The notes under the pieces: generated by a model
Databases searched by the model: none
What the model saw: only the letters and a program-made list of their open reading frames with translations
Told to the model about the DNA's origin: nothing
In this document: positions 50,501 through 60,647 of the stretch, one piece after another
Numbering within the stretch: position 1 is the stretch's first letter
How the letters are laid out: the number at the start of each line of letters is the position of its first letter
Origin: Nipponacmea schrenckii
Lineage: Eukaryota; Mollusca; Gastropoda; Lottiidae
Assembly: GCA_030562195.1 (NCBI GenBank)
Contig: JAUJPP010000002.1
Span: 3,658,001-3,722,000, forward strand
Length of the DNA: 64,000 nt
Direction of reading: 5' to 3'
Program-made: the position numbers and the translations under genes

Positions 50501-52198
50501 TCTCCCTTCTCTGGCTTGAATCAAGGCTCTAAGTGAATTAACTAGGCTTCTTCTACCATCATAATATAACAATACAGCTACTAATCCTCGAGTTAATCCA
50601 GGATAATTTGGTAGCTGGTTCTCTCCTAGAGAAAAAACAAAACAATTTAGTGTAATTGTAGTAGGAGATATTTTTCTACACTTTTATTTTTATTATTCCA
50701 TCACCAATGTAATAGCATAACATAGTTTTAGTGTAAATAATTAACAGCCAGATTTTAACCAGAAAGAACTCTGAGAAGAGTTAAAAGGCACTTATTGGTG
50801 AGTAGTTTTCATGAATTTGTGCAAAAAATTGTTTTCAAATAATAATAATAAACAATTTTTTCCCTTTTATGGTTTGAGTAAGTGTTTTACTCTAAGAAAA
50901 TTAGAATACAAAGAATTCTCTATTCATCATTTACCTGCCATTAAAAGTTCTACAGCTGCCAATTCATTCATTTCAAACAAGTCACTGAGTATCAGAGCCT
51001 CTGATATAAATTGTTGTGAGAAAGTCTGGGTTCTTTGTTCACCTTGAACCACCAGTCCTTCTGTAGCAGACTTCTTAACAGCTTCTCTGTCCACATTATT
51101 CTTAGCCTACATTAAAAATGTTAGTTTCACATGAACCCCTTCATTAGAAAAAATCTCTGATTTTGAAATTCTATATTTTTTTATTTTGTTCCTAATTTGA
51201 GTTCAGAACTGTTTGTAGTTTGCAGTCATCAATTGAGGAAACTTCGCCGTGAAGGCTGTATTCTTTGAGGGTTGTTTTGAACAGAATTTATTGCTGCATG
51301 AGCTGTATAAAGTAATTGTTTTTATACCCACTCCACTTTTTTGGCAGCAACTTGAACCAAATTATAATTTAGGCCTATCTCAAGAACTTACTGGCTTTTT
51401 CAGGAGGGAAATAAAATCTGGTTTATGCCGTTTTAGAGCTACTTCTAAGTCATAGGCAGAATTAGGCTGTTTCTGAAACACTGCAGCATCAACTGTTTCA
51501 TATAATGATCTGAATGGACCCCATAATCGAGCAGCTGAAATTTTAAAAAAATCATGAAGTGAACCTAATACGATTGTGGAAAAAAGTTATACAAAGCGTT
51601 TTTTTGTGGAAATAGGTATTATTTACTGGTTGAAATGACTACTTCCGGTCTGATCTAAACCCTAGACTAGGGTGGTTTTACTTTATTTCTTTATGTCATA
51701 AGGTTATCTTCTGATGTTTTTTAATTCATGTTTTCAATACTAGGGCCCCATGTTTCAAATATACTCTTTCATTCAAGAAAGTATTAAACGAAAAGTTTGA
51801 ATGACATCAAATTACATATTTTAAAAACCTATGCATACTCATAGCCTAAAGCTTTATCCTTTTTCTATCGAGATGTTAATTCTTAACAATTTGAACAATA
51901 CTCAGGATTTCTATAAATAGACCCAAATCATATTCATTTGTAGGACAAATTTGTAGGATTTGTAACATAAGAAAATAAATTGAAACTGAAATAATTATGA
52001 CATAACACGTTTGCATTTCATAGACACCAGTCAAAAATCCCAATACGTAGCCATTAAAATCAAATTGAATATATAAGCCAGAGTGATAAACATATTAAAC
52101 AAGAATTTGTTGAAAGTAAAATGGATTCTCGTAAACATTTTCTTCATTATTGAGCTTATTTGTGGTATACTTATCAACTCACCCGAATTTACCGCCAT
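23506..52198 (-). CDS. NUP205: NUP205, nuclear pore inner-ring scaffold nucleoporin (40 coding exons)
   Basis: NUP205 is the large alpha-helical solenoid that scaffolds the inner ring of the nuclear pore with NUP93 and NUP35. Coding exons in transcript order: 52183-52198, 51392-51534, 50935-51106, 50407-50625, 50012-50097, 49549-49774, 48372-48536, 47984-48096, 45405-45467, 44454-44567, 43622-43741, 43038-43188, 42339-42535, 40857-41039, 40396-40443, 39942-40151, 39324-39506, 38459-38516, 37425-37614, 36398-36518, 35747-35837, 35422-35580, 34414-34659, 33990-34121, 33649-33759, 32973-33220, 32371-32562, 31542-31809, 30943-31035, 30409-30560, 29513-29704, 29149-29261, 28333-28610, 27361-27612, 26798-26878, 26258-26430, 25784-25916, 24998-25132, 24441-24607, 23506-23595. 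They sum to 6,084 nt (2,027 residues; human is about 2,012). Landmarks shared with human: RLWGPF near the start, KHKPDFISL-type block, KLQRERALG, RPPGFDPYL, TSLNRQRSHTQRLL, QLQLDFFD, CLFIVWRHLEYYLLHC, and a basic C-terminus (VVRRIKRLMRL). All splice phases agree. An in-frame ATG at 52216 would add six residues; 52198 has the better start context (A at -3, G at +4). Confidence 0.97.
23716..24218. repeat. 46-bp hairpin-forming minisatellite, 11 copies, in the last NUP205 intron
   Basis: Each unit contains TACCATTG, an 11-base loop, then CAATGGTA, a perfect 8-bp stem in most units, followed by TTTGAAACTTGTTGATTG. Copies are contiguous. The open frame on the minus strand here is only a translation of the repeat. 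Confidence 0.92.
25539..25682. mobile_element. Inverted-repeat element, family 2, in a NUP205 intron
   Basis: GGCCATATTATTGAAAACCT at the left, and TGATTGGTCA and TTATCCAAAGGAATTACTGT inside, ending in AAAATCTGGATTTTATCT. Diverged relative of 27777-27932. Confidence 0.45.
26960..27290 (-). mobile_element. tRNA-derived SINE, near full length (minus orientation)
   Basis: About 330 bp. The right end is a tRNA-like head in minus orientation (on the plus strand GTATTGAATCCC and CAAGCGAGCATCTTCCCC). The centre carries ACACAGGGCATGGGTTTATT and GACACTTTTTCCATG. The left end carries CTACTCTTCTGCAC. The same order recurs at 43360-43570 and, in plus orientation, at 52740-52998, so this is one family. 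Confidence 0.65.
27777..27932. mobile_element. Inverted-repeat element, family 2, best-preserved copy
   Basis: The outer arm GGGGCCATATTCTTGAAAAC pairs with the mirrored AAGTTTTCGATAATAAAGCC and CC. Inner arms AGTAATCTGATTGGA and CCAATCAGATTACTGT pair perfectly over about 13 bp. Confidence 0.65.
28760..28976. repeat. Minisatellite of about 62 bp, 3.5 copies, in a NUP205 intron
   Basis: The unit begins GACAGCTGACA and contains GGAGACCACTAGGTGATCTT and TGATGGAAC; spacings are 61-63. Copies are diverged by substitutions. Confidence 0.85.
34715..34890 (-). mobile_element. Short retroposon, (TTA)n-tailed family, minus copy
   Basis: Starts with TAATAATAATAAATAAAACT and CTTTATTTTACA, then AAGGTCCAATACACAA, and ends with CACAAGTACATGTGTATTAG. 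This is the reverse complement of the family seen at 59520-59710. Confidence 0.55.
35937..36203. mobile_element. Possible pogo/Tigger-like non-autonomous element
   Basis: The ends CAGTATATCCTGCAG and AGGTTCTACTGTA are roughly inverted, and the interior holds repeated GCGACCA motifs (on the plus strand GCGACCACTTCATTACGCGA), typical of Tigger-type fossils. About 265 bp, no coding capacity. The family call is an inference from the TIR style. Confidence 0.4.
36637..37101. mobile_element. Inverted-repeat element, family 1, in a NUP205 intron
   Basis: Left end AAAGGGATAATAGGCATAAA; the right end reads AAAGGGATAATAGGCGTTAG in reverse complement. A further right-half copy follows directly (37102-37270, ending CTAAGACGCAATATCCATTT). 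Confidence 0.55.
40190..40312. mobile_element. Inverted-repeat element, family 2, short copy
   Basis: GATCTTATTCTCAAAAAATA and TACAGTAATCTTATAAG at the left, mirrored by AAGTTTTTTAGAATAAGAG at the right. Confidence 0.4.
41220..42120. repeat. Two diverged direct copies of about 435 bp in a NUP205 intron
   Basis: The block starting AAAGCCAGATTTATTGTCAA at about 41222 recurs at about 41657 with the same order of sub-blocks (AGCACATTATAA, CCGACTCTATTG, AAAGCTAGGTTT, CTTATCATATTGTGAATT). Confidence 0.7.
43360..43570 (-). mobile_element. tRNA-derived SINE copy with a clear A and B box
   Basis: On the minus strand the head reads GCAGCTCGGTAAGAGCTTGC (A box) and, 26 bases on, GGTTCAATCC (B box, 43511-43520 on the plus strand as GGATTGAACC). 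The body carries GACACTTTTTCCATGG and AGCACACAGGGA on the plus strand. Confidence 0.65.
43918..44290. repeat. Two direct copies of about 185 bp in a NUP205 intron
   Basis: ATGACTTCATGATTCAT, GTTCAATnGTCCTTTAAGAC and ATCAGGAACTCT occur in the same order at about 43918-44060 and 44113-44240; a third partial unit may follow. Confidence 0.6.
46465..47626 (-). mobile_element. Pearl-like / HINE element in the NUP205 intron between exons 8 and 9
   Basis: Same architecture as 1087-2787 but reversed. The end AAGATAGCTTGCCAGGCAAG is at the left. About 6.5 copies of a 161-bp core follow (46495-47540; ATTTAATC marks at 46615, 46751, 46912, 47073, 47234, 47394). Then a GACG-type microsatellite (47526-47582) and the hairpin-like end (47600-47626). 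The core is alignable, in reverse complement, with that of the left-edge element (GATGAAACTTGG and AGTTATnGCCCTTG shared). No proteins are encoded. Confidence 0.65.
47770..47981 (+). mobile_element. Short retroposon abutting the NUP205 exon 8 splice donor
   Basis: Carries CATACACATGTGTGTGCATA, CCCATGGGCTGAATGTGAGA, CAGGACCATGTCCTTGTGTA and CATGTAAAATAAAGAGTA, then a (TTA)n-like tail. Exon 8 of NUP205 (minus strand) ends at 47984, so the complement of the tail supplies the first bases of the intron after GT. Confidence 0.6.
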
Positions 52199-52739
52199 GT
52201 TGCTCGTGGCCGCCATGAATAAAGGGGAATAACTCAAATACTAAAATTGTTCGACATAGTAACTTATGCAAACATGGTATAAAGCCCTAGAGCTTCACCT
52301 GTGAACTTTGAGTTGTGTAAACTTAGTATGCTTTTAAATATCTATATATTATCATATATTATTACTATATCTAATTCGCAGTGCTTGTTCGAGAAAAATA
52401 AAGTCCATAGTAGACCTTAACAAGATATTAGATCTGGATTATATAGAATTTTGGCATATTGATCGTTAATTTTCCAACTGGTTTAATATTTTAAGGTCTT
52501 CAAATAACATTCATTACCTTAGCAATGGCGTGAATTGTGTTATAAAGATTTTTCTTGAAATATCAGAACCTTTTGAAACATCAGTCGAGCGACTCAAAAT
52601 GGTTATGAACTGCGTTCGTGTGTTATTGTTCAAATATGTTTATTTTCGAGAACCCAATTAGTCATACATTGGGTCTATGGTGCTTTTACCAGTCAAATTT
52701 CATCGTTGTATGCATTGGGTGGTCGACAAAAATATAGAT

Positions 52740-52998
52740 AAGAACACTGTAGATAATAAAATGTGTCTTACGGATGAGAAAATCACATGATGAAGCTGTA
52801 CATGGATGAGCTGCGGATGGAGAAAGTGTCTTGTTGTTCGAATGGAACATTAAACCGAGGGCACTTGTGCTGCAGGTTGTACACGTTAAAGATTCTGTTG
52901 GAAATGTTGGAAAAAGTGTATACTCATGCCGCTGTTCTGGCCAATTTCCTGCATGGCGTTGCCCTTGTTCATTAGCCCATTGAGAGCAGAAGAGTAGG
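52740..52998 (+). mobile_element. tRNA-type SINE fragment, plus orientation
   Basis: Contains GAGAAAGTGTCTTGTTGTTC and GTACACGTTAAAGATTCTG, and ends with TTAGCCCATTGAGAGCAGAA and GAGTAGGAAGTAAAA, the complement of the left end seen at 26960. Open frames on both strands here are shadows of it. Confidence 0.55.
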
Positions 52999-53063
52999 AA
53001 GTAAAACTCCATTCATTCTATTTCATTTCCAACAATTAAATATACTGAGTGAATCCACTATAC

Positions 53064-53069
53064 TTTATT
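53064..53069 (-). terminator. Poly(A) signal candidate for the Ser/Thr/Glu-rich gene
   Basis: AATAAA on the minus strand, about 245 bases past the stop codon at 53312. The position suits a short 3' UTR. Confidence 0.4.
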
Positions 53070-53311
53070 CGAGTGTTTAAAAACTACAAAAACATCTTAA
53101 ACTTTTAAATAAAATCAGCAATCAATCTCAAAAGTTACATTATATTATCCGTCAAATCTCCAAAAAAATGACAAAATTCCTTGATATAAATGCACGAACT
53201 AATCAAATGGACACAGTCCGTCATTAATTGTAATATGAGGCACGAGAAGGTGTAAGTAGCGGGGTCTCAATCAGTAACGAGTGAAATTTTCATGAAAAAT
53301 TGTTGAATGAC

Positions 53312-54867
53312 TTAAGGATGAACACTTCCGGCCCTTGTGTCGTAAGAACTCGTGCTTCGTGATTCACAAAAGTCTTCAATGGAATTGAGGAAATGTTCGA
53401 TTCTAGCTTGTAATTCGATATTATAATCTATATAAGGACCCTCGGATTTATCATTGTTGCTTGCTATAAGTTCGTTCAACATCCTCAGACGAGCTGCTTT
53501 AGGAAACGCTTCACCAGCTTTAAGAGCAGCTTTTCGGGACTGCTCTAACGATTCAGAATCCGCCATGGACAGTTTGAGCACCATCTTTTCTCTTTTTATA
53601 AGGTTTAAAGGATCCTTTTTGTATCGATCTTGTGGTCTTATATAATTCTTCAGTTTTTGGCCACGGTATATAGTTTGAGACAAACCACCCTTCTTGCGAT
53701 TCAGATACCTGTACCGATTCACTTTGTCTGAATTTCCTAAATATTTATTAACAAATTCATCATCAGTCGTTTCATTGTTTTCTTCTTCTTTTAGAGTGCC
53801 TATAATCGGATTGGTCATGGCTCTATTTATAGGTTTAATCCAGCTTTGTTTTCTTTCCACCTGTCGATGTTTCATTCCACTTATATGTTTACAAGTATAG
53901 GGACGGGTATCCTCATTAAAGAGCACACTGCCTTTGTTAACTGTATCTCTGGTCTGCATTGGCAAAGCACACGAATGTGGTCGCATTATTGGTTTACGTC
54001 TAAATCGCAAAAACGGTTGCGTTTCATTAGAATAGCCATTTAGTTCTACATTTGATGCTGGACAACTCCTCTCAATCAATGAAGGTACTGTTCTTTGATG
54101 AGATGGAGCTGATTTTACTGCAAGACGAGCATTAGATCGTTGGCCCTTCTGTTTGAAACTTCTCTTGGGAAGTTGTTCTATTTCTTTATACAATGAGTTA
54201 TGCGTTGTTTCATTAAAAGAATAAGCCCAGGGTGCCTGGTAATATTTATAGATCAGAGGTGTCACACTTTCCTCTGAGACGAAAGGATCTGGACTCGACC
54301 CAGAAGTTCTTTTGGATCTTTTCATAGTCTCGATCAGTTGCTTCCTTGTCCGTGCTAACGACTCTTCTTTCCGACACTGGTTGGAGTGAAGAGATCGCAA
54401 TCTTGAGTTCAAAACAATTTCCTCGTGGCGGTTTTTCATTTGGGCTAATATTTCACAATTACTGATCGTATTTATTTTACGCGAGACCGAAGAGCTGGTG
54501 TCCGGGTTTGACCTAGGTGTTTCTGTTTCCGTTTCTGTTTCTGAATCGGAAGTTTCTCGTTCTATTACCAATATTTCTGCCTCTGAAACAAATGTTTCGG
54601 ATGCTTTAGGAGACGTTTCTGTTTCTTTAATAGCTGTATCTGCTAAATTACTGGGCATTTCTGTTTCGCTTGCAACCGAGTACGTTTTTGTAGCAGACGT
54701 TTCTGTTCCTTTCGAATGTGTTTTTGATTGTTTATCCGTAAATGTATCATGGGTTACTGGTTCTTTATCTTTGGTACATGTTTCTGTTTCTGAGGTTAGT
54801 ATATCTCTAGCATTAGTACCTGATACTACTTCTGCTCTGGTTTCTTCTGTATCGTTGATGCCTGTTT
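53312..54867 (-). CDS. Unrecognised Ser/Thr/Glu-rich protein, terminal exon (5' part not found)
   Basis: This long minus-strand open frame ends in a stop at 53312-53314. A good splice acceptor (TTTTGTCTTTCAG) lies just upstream of 54867; from there the exon encodes 517 residues after two leading bases. If translation instead begins inside the exon, the first ATG is at 54658, giving 448 residues. The N-terminal third is rich in S, E and T with repeated SETE/TETE motifs, so it is probably disordered. The rest is basic and contains RPHSC, KSAPS, RYRYLNRKKGG and a helical C-terminus (YIDYNIELQARIEHFLNSIE). I see no signal peptide, membrane segment or known domain, and I do not recognise the family. 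It lies 1.1 kb upstream of NUP205 on the same strand. Upstream exons must exist if the acceptor is real, and none was found with confidence. It could be a lineage-specific cytoplasmic or ciliary protein, but that is a guess. Confidence 0.7.
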
Positions 54868-57800
54868 CTGAAAGACAAAATATATGTATGTTTCAAGGTC
54901 CTAAATGATATCAATTCATTATTGAACATGATAGCTTTAAGGCGTTTAATCGTCAAAATATTTCCATAGTAGAAATTTAAGCTTTATGACTTTCAACAAT
55001 TACTTCAGCTTTGTTGAGATTATTATTATATATACAAAGGCGGCGCCAGTTGGTTCTACATGCGTCAAATTTTCTTAGGAGATCCCCCCCCCCCCAAGAC
55101 GCTCCATGACAGGTTCACGACGTGTCCCATTATTCCAATAAAGAAAATATTGTTGCAACACCACTTCCATGACATGACATCGTATCATCTCGTGTCCCCT
55201 ATTTGTACCCCTAGTCACGGAAGGCTGAGTCCGGCACAGTACATGACATATCATATCCCTCGGTCAGGATCTATAGGTAAGAAAAAGTTTAAATGTTAAT
55301 ATTTTATGTACTTTAGAGCATTCCATCCGGATCTACCAACGCAGTGCAACGCTAATTGTCAATAACAACGAGCAGTCTCAATAACTAAATGTGGGGAATT
55401 CGGGAACCACAGTGAATTCTTACTGGGTTTCTTTGTATTCACTGAATATGCACACAATATACACGGACATGTATCATTGATCACAACCAATGGATTAAAA
55501 TGTTATTGACGCCTGGTTATTTTTTACACACGATTAACCATGTTGTTAACAAACAATGACACTTTTACCTATTATAATGTCCATTTTTATTTATATACAT
55601 CATTAAATCTATAACTATCTTTCTCAGAATTTAGAGTTCTAAATACATGCTTCACTAATTTGAATAACACAATAATATTAGCATATCTGTGTGTTGGTTA
55701 GTAGGTTTTTCAGGGAGACTTTGGTTATGGCTTAGGTATAAAAAAAAATGGATGCCTGATAGACATTAAACCTGCACCGTATTATTAAATAAATTTTTCA
55801 AATTAATTAATCTTGCTCTTCGCTAATGACAGTAGTTATCGAATTACAAGATACTATTCTTGGGACAATGTACATGCCTTTAAACGATACAATCTTGACA
55901 ACGTAAAAGCGTGATTTAAAATCATAATATCTTTCAAAGATAAGAAGATCAAAAAAATTAATGCTAATCCCCAACTCACTTCTTGGAAAATATTGAATTT
56001 CAATTTCGAGTAGGTGAAAACTTGAAATCATATTGAAATTTTTCAGTTGTTGGGTAATATTAAGATCAACGTTCATAAATGATGTTTACCTTTTCTTATA
56101 CACATTGTTCAATGAAGTCGCTAAAGGCTCTGTTGAACATCATGATGATTTAGCCAGGGTAAGGCTGTTTCTTTTAAACACTGTTATAGGGTTGACTATT
56201 GGTGTGATATTTTTTAAAATTTTGTCCATAACGCAAAAAGTCCCGAAAAAGTCTTCTAACGATATAGACTAAGTATCTTAAACTAGTTAACTACTGTCAT
56301 ATGTCAGTTCCCCCTAAAATTCCTGACACACAAGGAGGATTTATCCAGCGTACCCTATGCCAAAGTGTGATTTTTTTTAAAATTTTGTCTATAACGCAAA
56401 AAGTCCCAGAATAGGCTTTTAACGATATAGACTAAGTCTCGTTCTACTGGCATACGTCAGTTACCCAAAAGTTCCTGTCACACCATGAGGATTTATCCAC
56501 CGTATGCCAACGTGTAAAAAATATACGTTGTTGTTTGTTAAATTCCGCTGCATTAGTGGCACAACTGAGAAAATATTCACTTAAATCTTTTTTATTACGT
56601 ACGATTAATCTGATTTTCGGTCTGTAAGTGACACGGATAAGGTTGAGCTAATAGAAATTGGGCATTTATTTATATTCTGTCTATATTAAAAGGAATCGTA
56701 AGAAGGTTTTCTTAAACTTTTAATTGCTTTATGGCGTCACTAATCGCGAAAGTCTTATGTGATACAAACATATTTTAGCGATGTGACATCACCAAAAACT
56801 CAGTTTTAGTGGAAATGCATGAACCATAGACGTCTGATTGAAAATAAGATTAGTGAAACTTGAAGCTACGAGTGTCCCTGATACGCATGCAATTTTTAGA
56901 AAAAACTCTTTATAAGACCCTGAATTATTTAAAGCTGAATATGAGCTGTGCAGCAAATGATAATTATATTATTAGCCTACATATAGTATAATATATAACA
57001 TTACCCTTCATCGTGCGGCTTTGTACTGAAACTTCCACCAATAATTATTACATTTATTCAATCATAATGGTGAAGATACGATTCTGTTGTACACCAATTA
57101 TTCTTTGTTCACTTGATTAACACTGTGATAGACATTCTACTTTCTGTAATAAAAGCAATATCAATATCTGACAATTTTGATGTATTAACAATGTGGCCCA
57201 CTTGACCGTTATTCCCTAGGTCACTGTTTGTCACAGAAATGACACAATTCTGGCCTTTGAAAACTAACGTTTTTTAGATATAAAACTGAATTCAGTATGT
57301 GAATGTGTTCTTTTGAAGATAGATATTAGCCAACCGCCGAATTTTTACTCTTAAAGGGCTTGTTAAGAGATTTTATAAAAAATGTATATGGGACACCCAT
57401 AGCATCTATTTGCAACATGCATATTGTAAATAGACGTCTGTGGTTCCACTTAAACTATGCATTTTATGAACTTCATGAGCTACAATGATTTCAGAAGACT
57501 TGAAGCAAAGATTTTCTAGTAAGCCAGTTAGAATCATGTCACGGCAACCTTGGTCAGAGAGCAGATTGGCACAACGTTTGTTAACGATTCTATTCTAGAG
57601 TTTCAAGACACTGTATTAGCAAACATTATAAATGCAATTATGTCAACCAGCATATATTTATATCAACCTTAACCGTTGTCCTCGACTATAAGCAGCTATA
57701 ATGTTCAGAAGACGAAGTGAAAGCATAAGATTTTTGCACAAATACAGGAAATATATACTTACACAAAGGCAGACACTCTTCAACAAGTAACTTATGATTT

Positions 57801-58081
57801 TCCAAACACGTCTTTTTGCTATACGAACAAGATCCTCTTTGAAGATCATTAGCGTTCTATAGTTATTATCTGACATAAGTCATATTGATGGACAAAACAA
57901 TACTGAAACAGATTCTGAGCGCTTATAAATCATATAGAGTTAAAACTAAAACTTGAATAGACACTGTTCAAGGTTCCGAATATAGCTTCGTTTTTCATCT
58001 TTGTACTCTGCATTTCTTCTTATTTTTTTGTCAAATATTTGCAAACACCCTAAGCCATAATCTTTTAAATATCCTTTTCAG
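54868..58081. other. Mostly non-coding stretch upstream of the Ser/Thr/Glu-rich gene
   Basis: Upstream exons of that gene are expected here on the minus strand, but none is secure. A minus-strand frame at about 57773-57856, with a GTAAGT donor, was considered; its phase would create a stop if joined directly to the exon at 54867. A 12-C run sits at 55084-55095. A 163-bp tandem duplication covers about 56208-56520. Confidence 0.45.
56208..56520. repeat. 163-bp tandem duplication
   Basis: TTTTTTAAAATTTTGTC, ATAACGCAAAAAGTCCC, ACGATATAGACTAAGT and GAGGATTTATCCA-type blocks occur twice, 163 bp apart. Confidence 0.75.
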
Positions 58082-58347
58082 CGACGTTATGCGCCGGAGC
58101 CTATTTTGAAATACTCCTAACGTCAAATCTTCTCTGTCACAAATCACCATGTGTGTTACGTTATCACAAATTCGAGATAAATGATCTTGAGTCTTCCGTG
58201 ATTAAAAATCAATACTATCAAAAAGACGGTATATTCTCTGGTGTGATTGTTCAGACAGAACGACAAAACGATAGATTTGTAAGATTTGAACTAACAACTC
58301 CCAATAATAGTTTGAGTGACAATATATATTACGACCCTGGCTTTTGA
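58082..58347 (+). CDS. Possible orphan terminal exon, function unknown
   Basis: A strong acceptor (TATCCTTTTCAG) is followed by an open frame of 87 codons to a stop at 58345-58347, read after two leading bases. The peptide looks protein-like: a CAGAYFEILL stretch, three further cysteines, then FSGVIVQTERQNDRFVRFEL. There is no ATG in frame near the start, and no convincing upstream plus-strand exon was found, so this may be the end of an unlocated gene, a decayed exon or chance. Confidence 0.22.
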
Positions 58348-58814
58348 TCTGATAAATAGCTATTGAAATATTTAGATAATGGATTGTCAAAATGCAATAC
58401 AAGTGTGGTGTCAATGTAGATCAACCAAGTCTACACAAATGAATTTAATGTAATATAGATGACTCTCACATGGCCTGATTTCGAATTGCAAACCGAAAAA
58501 TATTTGCAGTGCTTCGTTTACGAGAATTATAATTATGGATTCACATTTTTCAAAATGGTGACCTTCTGGTTAAATCAAACCAAGCGCGCCATATTCCTCT
58601 TTTCAGGTATATACGTATTATATCTTCTCAATGTCAAGTAACTGCGACATGTTTTATTCTTTATCTATAGTATTGTTGATATAAATACGCCGGGTCGGCA
58701 AAATTCTGGACAAGGGGAGTTAATCGAAATATGTTAAATCACGAAATTAGTTCTTCTATAACTTTTTCCAGGAATCTCGTTGAAAAAATGAAAATGAAAT
58801 TAATGAAATTTTAC

Positions 58815-58925
58815 GTCCTACTCTTCTGCACCTTATGGGCTAATGAGGACGGGCAACCCCATGAAGTGTGCAGTGATGGAAAGTTTCCCAGGACAGCGGC
58901 ATTAGCCAACTCTTTTTACTCCGTG
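58815..58925 (-). mobile_element. SINE fragment (minus orientation)
   Basis: CTACTCTTCTGCACCTTATG, then GAAGTGTGCAGTGATGGAAA and CCAGGACAGCGGCATTAGCC match the left half of the SINE at 26960-27290. Confidence 0.55.
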
Positions 58926-59018
58926 GCCCCAGAAATCTCGTTGAAAACGTTTCTATATTATGTAAGATGCAAGCCTGGCCAATACTTTGTTTCTGTACAA
59001 AAATATATAAAATAACAT

Positions 59019-59150
59019 GACTAGTCCGAAACTTGCTGACTCTATCCCCATCCTCTGATAGCTATTTGGACAGATATGGTCTCCCCCAGCCATGTCTGTC
59101 CAAATAGCTATCAGAGACTGGGACTAGAGTCAGTAAGTTTCGGACTAGAC
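59019..59150. repeat. Long near-perfect hairpin (arms of about 60 bp)
   Basis: The left arm starts GACTAGTCCGAAACTTGCTG and the right arm ends CAGTAAGTTTCGGACTAGAC. The arms pair over about 60 bp with roughly seven mismatches, around a spacer of about 8 bases (CTCCCCCA-like). The inner part GATAGCTATTTGGACAGA pairs perfectly. It could be a small palindromic transposon or a structured RNA source. Confidence 0.85.
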
Positions 59151-59519
59151 CATGACCAACTAGTCAAAATGAAAGTAAACCACTACATTTTATCAACATC
59201 CGCTTGACTGTCACTATACACAGAACCACTATTTTTAGAAATACCTTCCGGGCATGCAAAAACCGTAAGAAGGAAGAGAGAAAGAGGATTTCTTAAAAAT
59301 ATCACGGACTAATTATATCATATAATCATAAGCATAAACTATTTTATTAGTCTGAGACTGAATACTTGAGTTTGATATTTCAAGGTGGAATAGGGACGAA
59401 GGTCGTCCAAACAGATCCAATATAGGCTACAAATTAAAAAAAAATAACTGGCAAGAGATATCTTGGGGGTTTGGAATTTATTCCAATATATTTTATATTT
59501 CTTTGCAGTCGTCGGAATA

Positions 59520-59710
59520 TAGATCTATCCATCTAATGCACATGTACTTGTGTATTTTTATACGAATTGTACATTGAAATAATGTGTATATTTTTTCTTC
59601 ATTTTTTTATCCATTGCCCCCTGGGCTGAATGTTAGACAGGGCCATGTCCTTGTGTATTGGGTCTAATTCTAACCAATGTAAAATAAAGAGTTTATTATC
59701 ATTATTATTA
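59520..59710 (+). mobile_element. Short retroposon, (TTA)n-tailed family, plus copy
   Basis: CATCTAATGCACATGTACTT, GGGCTGAATGTTAGACAGGG, CCATGTCCTTGTGTATTGGG and AATGTAAAATAAAGAGTTTA are followed by an ATT/TTA-rich tail. This is the clearest copy of the family in the window. Confidence 0.6.
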
Positions 59711-60647
59711 GTAGTTGTAGTACATGCAGTAGTAGTGTTTAAAACCCACATCATCATAATATATATACAATATTTTTCATGCATATAATAATACGCTCTA
59801 TTTCATTATAATGATTGGTAAAATTGGTCATTTTTGGGCGCTTTCTGCTTAGTAATTATTATGAATTATTCTATAGAGATGTATGAAAATCTCTTGATCT
59901 ATTATACATTTATAGAGTGTCATGAGCTATTAATATAATGAACTACATGTATATTGAGCCTATTTATTAACTGGTTATATTATGATCTTAATCCTAATAT
60001 CTACTACATGTACAATAATCCGAGAATAGAAAGAAACTTGAAAGGCTAGTTCACTTGTGTTTATAGGAAGTCAAAGAAACTCAGATCAGACCTAGATCCT
60101 ATTTAAAGGGGGAATTTACAGTCAAATTCTATATTCTTATCCAAAAAAAAAAAAAAACATTAGCCGATTCCAAGTTGCATATACATGTACATTTTAAGCA
60201 ATCTGGTCCAAATGAAGATTAGATATAAAGAACATTAGCCGATTCCATGTTGCAGATTGGCATCAGGTGTTCTGGCATTTCTTAAATGAAAGTATGACAT
60301 GCAGACCTGTTGGCATCTGAAAACTAAAAATTATGAAGTCATTTCAACTTATAATAAGATCACCGTTCCTGAAAGAGTAATTATTACCTAATCAGTACTA
60401 CTGGTAACAGTTCGCAATCGAAATTTGAGCCTTCAAATCCATGCGATTCGAGAATTACCTGCATCAACGACTTGTCTTTTCTTAATATCACGCCATATGT
60501 AGATAAAACATATTTATAGGATATGAAATTTCTACTTTGATCAATGGCTTATGTAATTTTCTTGCATTTCTATAACTTCTAAAGACTATTTTCATATATT
60601 CAAGACCAAAATTAAACCAAATCAAAGAGTAGCGAAGGATGGTTTTT

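Larger units (their letters stand above)
52199..53311. other. Intergenic gap: NUP205 5' flank and 3' end of the upstream gene
   Basis: This 1.1-kb stretch separates the orphan gene on the minus strand from the co-oriented NUP205. The first 60 bases next to NUP205 show no TATA box. A plus-oriented SINE fragment fills about 52740-52998. A minus-strand AATAAA lies at 53064-53069. No coding region is supported. Confidence 0.6.

Noticed and set aside
55807..56076. An 89-codon minus-strand frame
   Set aside because: No donor with the needed phase and no recognisable domain; considered chance.
57770..57856. An upstream exon of the Ser/Thr/Glu-rich gene (minus strand, GTAAGT donor)
   Set aside because: Joining it directly to the acceptor at 54867 makes a stop codon at the junction, or the phase does not fit, and the alternative frames have no family match.
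58731..59015. A 94-codon frame and the similar one at 52686-53012
   Set aside because: Their shared peptide (LLFCxxWANE) is the translation of the SINE body in both places.
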